Assembly: GCA_027596945.1 (NCBI GenBank)
Contig: JADGJH010000059.1
Location: 15,531 to 35,985, forward strand
From: Physocladia obscura
Lineage: Eukaryota; Chytridiomycota; Chytridiomycetes; Chytridiales; Chytriomycetaceae
Direction of reading: 5' to 3'
DNA: 20,455 bases
The notes beneath the pieces are model-generated. The model was not told the origin of the DNA. It did not search any database and was given only the letters and a program-made list of their open reading frames with translations. Made by a program: the position numbers and the translations under genes. Below are positions 1 to 6,658 of the stretch, in pieces (position 1 is the stretch's first letter; each line of letters opens with the position of its first letter).

Positions 1-2
1 CT

Positions 3-137
3 CTGAAATCACAGATTGAGGAGATTGAACGAGACGATCTTGTCAAAAAATTCCAAGCATCAGCAGAAAGACATATTTGGGACGCGCAAATGTTTGAGTT
101 TTATTTAAACAGCAACAAGAATCCATCATTTCCTTAA
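3..137 (+). CDS. 3' end of an unidentified gene (partial)
   Basis: The first bases read as an open frame of 44 codons from position 3 that ends at TAA 135-137. The peptide is charged and probably helical, with an IEEIERDDLVKKFQ stretch followed by HIWDAQMFEFYLN. It contrasts with the stop-rich sequence immediately downstream, which supports it being the C-terminal tail of a gene entering from the left. I do not recognise the family. The window edge removes everything upstream, so neither a start codon nor introns can be judged. Confidence 0.5.
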   Translation: MKSQIEEIERDDLVKKFQASAERHIWDAQMFEFYLNSNKNPSFP

Positions 138-249
138 ATTCAATGAAAATCCAAACAACTTTTTCACAAAATATTTCACAAAAGCACTGACAAATTATTT
201 CAAAAACTGTAAATTTTCAAGAAAACCAATCATGTCTCCATAAGTAAGT

Positions 250-1600
250 CAGTTGGTGCCAGTAAATTCATCATTCTGATTGTTTGACCCTTATGCCTGT
301 TCCCGTTCTAGTATCTCACAATCTCCTTCAGTTTTGAATACCATTTGCCTGTTTTAGATGTTAGGAATGCTCCTCTTTCCAAGTCTAAGAAAGTACCAAT
401 AAAAAACAAGTTTTCAGTTAATAGTTTAATAATTTTCACTTAATTTTGGTGGAAATTCATATCATTCACTTTTTGAATTACTTCAAAAGGCATTTCTCCA
501 ATTACATCTTATTTTCCTAATACTTGTTTCCTTTTTTTAAGATTTGTGTATTTCAATAATGGTTCAGTATAACCATGAACTGTTGCACTAGAATCCATAA
601 TGGTCTGGGATTTTTTCTCACGAATTCTGTCCATTTTTCTAATAGATGTGGTATTGTTGTTTTCATTCATAAAATATCCCTATTATCATATTTTTTTTCT
701 TATTTTGTCAAGAATTTGTTTATAACTTCATTCAAGTGATTCATTCTATCAGCAATTGTGAATTTACTGTTCTTTCTTTTGTGTCGTTGGATTTATGTCT
801 TCCTCTTTTGAGGAATCCAAATTATCCTTTGTATCAGCAATATTATTACTTTTACAGCTATTCAACTTGAAATGGCTTGTTTTCTTAAAATCCAGTTTTG
901 TTTTCTTTTCTTTTGCAGCTCAGAGTTTTCTTCAAGAACTTCTATATCATTTTCAAAATTCACAATTTATTTCCTTTTTCTATGAGTTTTTCATGAGCTG
1001 CAGTTCTGACCTTTTATTTTCTGTTGAACAGCTTTTTCCGTGGAGTGGGCACACTTTTGGATGGATTTCATGGGACTCATTCAGTTTTTGGATTTGCAAA
1101 TGGTTATCCAGCAACACTTATCCCATGGTTTTTTCTTTTCATGGTAAGTGCACCAATAAACTTCAAATTTACCTTTATTTGAACCAGTTCCAGATTAATA
1201 ATTCATGTTAAAATTTTTAATTTGGTTTAATTTCCTTTTCTTTAATGGATTTAATTCTGAAGATTTAAATTCTTCTATACATTCAAAACTGGTAATGTCC
1301 AATTTATAATTTGCTGCAACAGCAAGCCACCAAGCTTTAATTAACAGAACCATCCAATAATTATTCTTTTAATGTATTTCTTAACTAAAATCGTCAAAGT
1401 GAAAACCAAATTCAATGCCATTTACAGAACTTTGTTGATAATTTTGAAGTGAAATCCATATAAATTTCATGCTTTTCATGCTTTTCATGCTTTTTGACAT
1501 GGACTAGCTGATTAAATGACAACCGTAGTTTGTTTATTGCATGGCCCAAAACTTGCAATATCAACAAAACACATTTTCTGAACCATAACTCCATTTATGG
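250..1600 (-). mobile_element. Degenerate Ty1/copia-type retrotransposon (gag to protease relic)
   Basis: Minus-strand pieces in several frames read in the order expected for a copia Gag-Pol. Nearest 1600 is a Gag-like stretch (about 1594-1230). Then comes a zinc-knuckle-like motif WCTYHEKKKPWDKCCW (about 1160-1110), matching the C-x2-H-x4-H-x4-C copia knuckle except that the second His is Pro. Then there is an aspartic-protease-like segment (658-509) with IMDSSATVHGY, close to the copia DSGAT active-site loop, followed after an in-frame stop by DVIGEMPFEV and a TENLFFIGTFLDLERGAFL stretch resembling the distal protease region. Stops and frame changes are frequent, so it is non-functional. 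Integrase, RT and RNase H are absent; the relic fades out near 250, before the gene tail at 3-137. I could not delimit LTRs. Confidence 0.6.
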
Positions 1601-1640
1601 GGTATAAAAACACAGCAGTATAGCAGAATTGTTCAATACA

Positions 1641-1660
1641 TTATTTACAACTGTAAATAA
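1641..1660. repeat. Perfect 9-bp-arm palindrome in AT-rich DNA
   Basis: TTATTTACA and its reverse complement TGTAAATAA are separated by two bases. It lies just upstream, in copia orientation, of the gag-like relic and could be part of a decayed LTR or leader. Low-complexity chance is possible. Confidence 0.5.
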
Positions 1661-1813
1661 TATTACAATTATATCTGTAAAATAAAGAAATGTCTTATTG
1701 GTTACAAACACAATGTGCTTGATTGTTCTGCCACACAACAGCATAAATTATAGAATAATGCAAATACAAGTATATTAGACCAACAACTTGAATATTACAA
1801 CTAGTTATCAATA

Positions 1814-1861
1814 AGAGTAATCAGCACACTTATTGAAAGAGTAATCATCACACTTATTGAA
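1814..1861. repeat. Two tandem 24-bp units
   Basis: The unit AGAGTAATCAGCACACTTATTGAA is directly followed by a second copy differing at one base (CAGC versus CATC). It sits in a stop-rich interval with no gene. The rest of 1600-2030 shows only AT-rich sequence without a supported gene. Confidence 0.8.
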
Positions 1862-2030
1862 AGATTCTGTTTTTTGTTAATAAAAGATTCTTTTCGTCTT
1901 CTACACAACTTGAATTTATTCTACCTTTAACATCCCTTGTTAATAGTACAATTTTAATTGTCCCTTTTCAATGATACCATTTCATGTCCCCTTGTCAATT
2001 TTTTATTTGCAAATTGTTTAATCTATGTTT

Positions 2031-2660
2031 AATTGAAAAGTTTATATGAACAAATATATATCTTATCACAGAGTGATAACTCGTGCAGACACCCCCATTC
2101 ATAATTGACACCATATGAGTATATGTGTGACTTGAATTATATTTTTCTAATAAAAGAAAATAATGGACAAAGTGAGAATTTCTTGTCATTTTATGTTATT
2201 GAAGCTCAGTCAGTGTGAATGTTACATTGTTATATCATAATTATGGTAATGAATGATTAACTTAATGTTTGAGCAAATAAATTATGTTGTAAATAGCAAA
2301 AATATGTTTATATTTATTTTGTGCAACCAACAATAGATTGAACAGGTTGAATTGAAAAGTTTTTATGGGAAATAAAGATAATATTATCACAGAGTGATAA
2401 CTCATACACCATTGTCTCATTTATCCAAAATCACAATCCATAAATTGCAAAGTATTCTTTATAATCATCAGTTGATGTAATATAAATATGTGTGCGATTT
2501 GAATTGAAAATAATGTGTCAAAATAAATGAGAATTTTGTATCAGTGAATATAAATGTGACATTGTTATATCATAAATAATAACGGTAATGAATGATTAAC
2601 TAATGTTTGACTGAATAAAGTGTATTGTAAATAGAAAATTATAAATGTGTATTTATTATG
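2031..2660. repeat. Diverged tandem duplication of an approximately 320-bp AT-rich unit with a conserved hairpin
   Basis: Copy 1 runs from about 2031 to 2330 and copy 2 from about 2350 to 2660. Shared landmarks in the same order are ATTGAAAAGTTT, the hairpin TTATCAC-AGA-GTGATAA followed by CTC, a TATGTGTG-type block, ACATTGTTATATCATAA, GGTAATGAATGATTAACT and TTGTAAATAG. Spacing between matching landmarks is 319 to 335 bp. The 7-bp hairpin arms and the ATATCATAA block are better kept than the sequence between them. No ORF is supported. It may be duplicated LTR or element-end material; I cannot assign a family. Confidence 0.7.
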
Positions 2661-2709
2661 TCAACATACACTGCAGGTCATCTTGTACCTTAACCCTTTT
2701 AAATTGTTG

Positions 2710-3379
2710 TCACAAAACAACTTCCTTCACTTTCTTTTTTGTAAAATTTATTTTGTTTTTTGTGCTTGAAGTAATATTACTCGGTGTAAATGTAATTGAA
2801 GAAGTATTAATATCGTTAGATCATATAGTTATTAATTGACCACCTGTACTATTACCACCTAATGATAAAATCATATTACTTCCACTAGCTTGAATATAAG
2901 ATATTCCCGCAAATGTTGGAGTAGTTAAAACAATTGAACCACTTAAATCATATTTATTTAATTGAATAGTTGAATTATTTAATAATAAATTACTTTTTGT
3001 ACTTTGCCATTCTATTTGTCCACCTGCATTTCCATAAATATTTAAATTACTAAATGAACCAATTGTACCAATATTAATATTATAATTTGAATTTGTGTTA
3101 TTAGAAATAATATTTAAATTATTTGTTGTATAATTAATTGTATAACCATCTGGTATTTGTAAATTTCCACCTATTTGTAATTTATAATTATTTTCTACTA
3201 TTAATCCATTATTATGTATAGTTAATATATTCTGTAAAATATATTGGAATAAAACTATTTGTATTTCTTAATACATCAGGTGATTCAATATAATTTGAAC
3301 TACTTGTTGATGTAAAGTATAAATTATGTAAATATGTATCTTCTAATGCATTTACAGTTTTACCAATATATAAACTACC
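2710..3379 (-). pseudogene. AT-rich beta-fibre-like (possibly virus-derived) coding relic
   Basis: On the minus strand 3231-2824 there are 136 codons without a stop, although the DNA is so AT-rich that stops should be frequent. The peptide is rich in Asn, Gly, Ser, Thr and Ile with alternating hydrophobic residues, for example LQIGGNLQIPDGYTINY and GSFSNLNIYGNAGGQIEW, as in beta-structured fibre or tail-like proteins. Codons end almost always in A or T, unlike the neighbouring host genes. It is broken: an in-frame TGA lies at 2823-2821 with about 36 more similar codons after it, to a second TGA at 2712-2710. A frame change at 3224-3245 coincides with an 8-bp direct repeat AATATATT. The upstream part, including GKTVNALEDTYLHNLYF, continues to 3379 where the inverted-repeat element begins and the 5' end is lost. 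Virus or virophage-like origin is inference from composition and peptide texture, not a recognised family. Confidence 0.5.
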
Positions 3380-3855
3380 AATCACACACCCGCACAGTTT
3401 TCTCTGTGGAGCTTCTCTAATAAAAATTTGAATTTCAAAAATTTTTTCTTCGGGTAGTGACAAATCAACTCAACTTTGAATGGTGTGCGATTGCTCACTC
3501 GTTAGTGAGCGATAGTGTGATGGATATTAGTGACAGTTTTTGCTCAAATGATGGGTGTGTTTGATTGAGACTATTGTGTGACAAATCAACCCTAACTCAA
3601 CTTTGAATGGAGTGTTTTATTCTCACTGAATTTCAGTAAACAATGATGTGACAATTTTAGTGAGACTCTCTGCTTTTGAATGAGAGTATTGAGTGTCGTC
3701 AACTCAACTTTGAATATAGTGTTTTATTTACACTCAATGATAGTGATGAATGATGTGATAGATTTATATGGGATTATTCGCTAAACATTGTGTTCGTTTG
3801 AATGAAATGTGTATTGTGTGGTCAATGAAAAAGTCCGCTTAGCCGGATTTTTTGT
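3379..3855 (+). repeat. Left terminal inverted repeat with three subterminal units
   Basis: The outer approximately 100 bp matches the right end with few differences. It is followed by three direct copies of a 107-127 bp unit, each opening with AACTCAACTTTGAAT, at 3467, 3594 and 3701. The inner boundary, near GTCAATGAAAAAGTCCGCTTAGCCGGA, has a matching inverted counterpart at the inner edge of the right repeat. Confidence 0.8.
3828..3853 (+). other. Hairpin followed by T-run inside the left repeat
   Basis: AAAAA-g-TCCG and CGGA-TTTTTT form a stem around CTTAGC, ending in a run of T. It resembles an intrinsic-terminator or 3'-end hairpin and precedes the small ORFs by about 90 bp. The corresponding place in the right repeat has lost the symmetry. 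Function is inference. Confidence 0.4.
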
Positions 3856-3945
3856 ACTAAAAATAGACACCTTACATCAACGACTATTTTAATTTCAATT
3901 GAACGATATTTACTTAAAATTATTTTCTTTTATAATAATAAAACT

Positions 3946-4149
3946 ATGACTATCACAATTCCATCCACAACTGTACGAAACAGGTTCTTAAAGACCCTTC
4001 CTTTTGAAACAATCTATAAGGACTCACGTAATGAACATCACTATGAAGTACAAGAACGTAAAATTAATACCACTCTTTCGAAAGTGGGTGTACCTTATTT
4101 TGGTTCAAACGAGCCTGTTGTTATTGAAGTACCTGACAAAAATGGATGA
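3946..4149 (+). CDS. Small ORF 1 of the inverted-repeat element (67 aa, unknown)
   Basis: ATG at 3946 follows an AT-rich leader with a TATA-like TTATAATAATAAA. The 67-residue product begins MTITIPSTTVRNRFLKTLPF and contains a mixed charged middle and VGVPYFGSNEPVVIEVP near the end. There is no signal peptide or membrane segment. It fills the left half of the core between the two terminal repeats, so it is the best candidate for element-encoded protein. It ends in TGA 4147-4149, overlapping the start of the next ORF by four bases. I recognise no family. It could also be a fragment of a longer ancestral protein. Confidence 0.5.
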   Translation: MTITIPSTTVRNRFLKTLPFETIYKDSRNEHHYEVQERKINTTLSKVGVPYFGSNEPVVIEVPDKNG

Positions 4150-4361
4150 AAATGGTCAATCCAATGAGAGCCAACATTAACCAATCAATGAAGGAACGAA
4201 TTGTTGAATTAGAAGAGACTGTCAAACGATTACAGTCTGAATTGAATGAGAGCGATTTCGAGAAGCTGTCGGTGATTGAAGTAAAGCATTCATCCGGCCA
4301 GCTGAACTTTTTCTTTGGCCACACACAATACTCTTCACATTTCAGCGAAAACTGTCACTGA
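4146..4361 (+). CDS. Small ORF 2 of the inverted-repeat element (71 aa, coiled coil)
   Basis: The start ATG 4146-4148 overlaps the ORF 1 stop as ATGA, in the -1 frame relative to ORF 1. Residues about 16-40 form a short heptad-like helix (RIVELEETVKRLQSELNE), predicted to be a coiled coil and possibly a dimerisation segment. From about residue 49 onward the protein is encoded by the inner edge of the right terminal repeat, ending at TGA 4359-4361. The ATGA arrangement would suit coupled termination-reinitiation, known in some viruses and retroelements, but equally an old frameshift could have split one gene. No family is recognised. Confidence 0.45.
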   Translation: MKMVNPMRANINQSMKERIVELEETVKRLQSELNESDFEKLSVIEVKHSSGQLNFFFGHTQYSSHFSENCH

Positions 4362-4622
4362 AATAAATCACATTATTCATCACTAGCATTTAGTGAGAAT
4401 AAAACACTTTATTCAAAGTTGAGTTGATTCGTCACAAGAATGAACTTTCTTAGTGAACACTCTCACTCAAATCAATCACACTCTTCGTCACTGTATTTGA
4501 GTGTAAATAAAGCACAACATTCAAAGTTGAGTTGATTATCACTACCCGAAGGGAAAATCTTTGAAATTCAAATTTTTATTAGAGAAGCTCCATAGAGAAA
4601 ACGGTGCGGGCGTGTGATTGGG
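4293..4622 (-). repeat. Right terminal inverted repeat with two subterminal units
   Basis: This is the inverted counterpart of 3379-3855, but with only two copies of the AACTCAACTTTGAAT-headed unit (reverse-complement heads at about 4412 and 4520), making it roughly 145 bp shorter. The inner end overlaps the last codons of the second small ORF, so that protein's C-terminus is encoded by repeat sequence. Confidence 0.8.
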
Positions 4623-4656
4623 GGGTTGTTTTTCAAATTTTCTTTTTGGTAAAGGA

Positions 4657-4662
4657 CACGTG
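4657..4662. promoter_or_regulatory. E-box CACGTG upstream of the bHLH gene
   Basis: A perfect CACGTG palindrome lies 30 bp before the ATG at 4693. This is the canonical site of Cbf1/USF-class bHLH factors, the class encoded by the downstream gene, which suggests possible autoregulation. A second CACGTG at 5122-5127 is inside the coding sequence. Confidence 0.5.
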
Positions 4663-4692
4663 AAGAGCACACGAAAGTCACGACATCTGGAA

Positions 4693-5688
4693 ATGAACCA
4701 ACCAGAACAGCAAACACTGCACCAATTCTACCAGAGTCAGCAATCGGCAGATATACCGGGAGAAACAGACAGTGCAGCAACCCATGCTGAAGCAATACAG
4801 TCTAACTCTCAACCAGCAGCAGCTAAAGGAGCATCAGCACCACCAACAGTGACGGAACACGCGTATTCGCAATACTACGATTACAATCCAAGCGAAGTAA
4901 CTCGCCACGCGCTACCCGATGGCTCTCATGCGCAATTTTCGAGTGACCTCCAGCAACAACACCACGCCACCTTTTTTGCAAGTTTTCTAGTGGTGTGCTT
5001 CAAAACAAAATTATATTACAAACTGATTTTGTTGAATGTATTAGGACCGCCATAACTTTCCAGACTTTCATGCGATAAATGATGGCTCCAGCGCGGAATT
5101 TCAAACTCACAATTCTCAATCCACGTGTACGCCGTCGCAAGAACAACACGAGTTGGAGCTCCAGCAGCAAATGCAAATGCAGCAACAGTTGCCACAGCAG
5201 CAACAAGAACAGCAGCAGCAGCAAAATTTCGAAAATTCATCTCTGCTAAACAGCAACGAATCTGTTTCAAATGACAGCCCTTCTGACAGTCCACAACTTT
5301 CCATTGCAGGATTAAAAAAGAGTCACAAAGATGTTGAGAAACGGCGACGTGAAAAGATATCGACTGGAATTTCTGTATTTACTGATTGCTTTCTTTTTGC
5401 ATTTTTCCGCTTTTAATTTCTTGTAAAATTAACACATGATTGTTATAAATGCAGGACCTTGCAAATTTGGTTCCAGGTGCCCACGACCAGAAAAAAGGAA
5501 AGGTTATTCAAAAATCAATAGAGTTTATTACTGAATTGCAAGTGAGGGAAAGACAAACTCGTGAATTGTGGAGTGTTCAAAAAATTGTGCTGGATAATCA
5601 AATTCAACAGTTGAGCCATCAAGTTGAGGAATATCGCCGTGCGAACGCAGTTTTACATCGCCAAATCGCAGAATATGGTTTGAAGTAA
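4693..5688 (+). CDS. CBF1: Cbf1-like bHLH leucine-zipper transcription factor
   Basis: Three exons: 4693-4992, 5045-5374 and 5455-5688, 287 residues. Both introns are GT-AG and phase 0; donor 4990 is an alternative to 4993. The N-terminal half is Gln/Ser/Ala-rich and disordered, with a polyglutamine tract near residue 145. The bHLH domain begins about residue 192: the basic region SHKDVEKRRREKI carries the E-box-reading residues His194, Glu198 and Arg202, and the HLH follows with LANLVPGAHDQKKGKVIQKS across the second intron. After the domain, RELWSVQKIVLDNQIQQL resembles the segment following the HLH in fungal Cbf1 (yeast WTLQK region) and leads into a short zipper. Cbf1 homologues bind CACGTG and control methionine/sulphur metabolism, respiration genes or centromeres. 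The start is the first in-frame ATG after the terminal repeat; the element's edge is only 70 bp upstream, so the promoter may be partly element-derived. Confidence 0.8.
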
Positions 5689-5725
5689 AGCTTTTCTTTT
5701 CCTTTTTTCTATGTGTATCTTTTTT

Positions 5726-6261
5726 TTATATTGAAATAATGAAACAATTGGGAGAAATATCTTGAGTTTGAGCAGCCATAGCCTTGGCAGCTCTCTCTTT
5801 AATTGCACGAACGGCCAAATAAGTTATCCCGCCAAGCAACAATGTTCCACAAACAGAAACACCAATTAGAATCCAAACATAGGCACTCCCCAGAGCAAAC
5901 ATAAACCGTTTGTAAACTTTTTGAAACCAGTCCTTCTTTTCAAACGCACATCTTCGCGGACATTCGGATCATTCACTCGGTCTTTAACTTCCTGGCCGGC
6001 AAACTTGTCAATGAGATTCTTCGGAAAAAGCATTGACACCAGAAAAATCATGCCGATTATGAAGTTGGTTACGACATTGCCAATATTCTGAATTCGTTTG
6101 TTGGAAAGGAAGAAATACGCCAGAAGGACGTTAGTGGCAATGCCCACAAGAATGGGAGGAGCAAGAATGCTGATTTTCCCAGTCGCACGATATTCGAGGA
6201 GCAGACAGTAGAGTACCGGAACGGCGGAAATGAGATACCCATCCCACAGAGCTGCATCCAT
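5726..6261 (-). CDS. Small multi-pass membrane protein, unknown family, with a frame break
   Basis: ATG at 6261 begins MDAALWDGYLISAVPVLYCL. Hydrophobic segments occur at about residues 8-22, 31-52 and 61-79, and a fourth in the distal part (FMFALGSAYVWILIGVSV), followed by a GITYLAVRAIKERA tail. The first frame runs into a stop at 5868-5866, but a convincing continuation lies in another frame from about 5945 (FEKKDWFQKVYKRFMF onward) to TAA at 5728-5726. Either one base is missing near 5944/5945, or a short intron joins the parts; the best GT-AG candidate is 5988-5936, 53 bp, with an unusual GTTAAA donor. The stop lies 37 bp from the stop of the convergent bHLH gene. I do not recognise the family; an endoplasmic or mitochondrial membrane role would be guesswork. 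Confidence 0.65.
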
Positions 6262-6658
6262 CTTTTGCACGATTCTGGAAATGATTTGCGGGAATTGTCA
6301 TTTGGTTCAAATCAAATTTTCATTCAACAAAAAAGACAAAAAAAAAGAAACTTTGACGAGATCTGAAAGTTTGGATAATCAGCAAGGTTGTATAAAGAAA
6401 TAAAAATGAAGTTTTTATTAGCGAATCCATGATTCCTGAAAGTTGCGGTTGGCGCAGTGCTCTGGGAAACGAGTTATAGAAATTTTCGTGTCGCAAAATG
6501 GGTAATGAAATCAAACGCTGCCTCCCCCCACTATTTGCGAAAAACTGGGGTGAAAAAATTATTCAGAATTGTTTTGACCACTGCTGCTGCTTATTTGAAG
6601 TAATGGAGTTGGAGAAGTGTGCAAAAAGATTTGCTTATTTTCTTTTTCTTCACGAAAG
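6262..6658. promoter_or_regulatory. Divergent intergenic region, membrane gene / mitochondrial EF-Tu
   Basis: These 397 bp separate the start codons of two divergent genes and must hold both promoters and 5' UTRs. AT-rich runs lie near each gene with a more GC-balanced middle (about 6420-6540). No tRNA or convincing extra coding exon was found. A minus-strand stretch reading MDSLIKTSFLFLYTTLL (from about 6430) followed by a possible acceptor TTTCCAG at about 6274 leaves open an upstream 5' exon of the membrane gene. Confidence 0.5.

Larger units (their letters stand above)
3379..4622. mobile_element. Approximately 1.24 kb element with long terminal inverted repeats
   Basis: The outer ends are inverted copies: CCAATCACACACCCGCAC at the left, and its near-identical reverse complement ending at 4622. 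Similarity continues inward through TTTTCTCTRTGGAGCTTCTCTAATAAAAATTTGAATTTCAAA and CTTCGGGTAGTGA, then through a set of subterminal repeats. The core (about 3856-4292) carries two small overlapping ORFs. No transposase domain was recognised and no clear target-site duplication is visible next to either end. The element sits between the fibre-like relic and the bHLH gene. It could be a non-autonomous DNA transposon, or a remnant of a larger element that also carried the fibre-like gene. Confidence 0.75.

Noticed and set aside
795..1211. 138-codon plus-strand ORF
   Set aside because: Phe/Ser-rich translation lying antisense to the copia gag relic, with no domain-like features; explained as the complement of the decayed element.
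1412..1594. Minus-strand ORF with KHEKHEKHE repeat as an independent gene
   Set aside because: Better explained as the N-terminal Gag remnant of the copia relic; the KHE repeat is a short microsatellite.
2645..2839. 64-codon plus-strand ORF
   Set aside because: Antisense to the C-terminal end of the fibre-like relic; the minus-strand reading has the protein-like signal.
5000..5304. Three minus-strand ORFs rich in Leu, Ala or Cys
   Set aside because: They are reverse readings of the CAG/CAA polyglutamine tract in the bHLH gene.
6440..6500. tRNA-like string GGTTGGCGCAGTGCTCTGG
   Set aside because: No acceptor stem, anticodon arm or T-loop can be folded around it.
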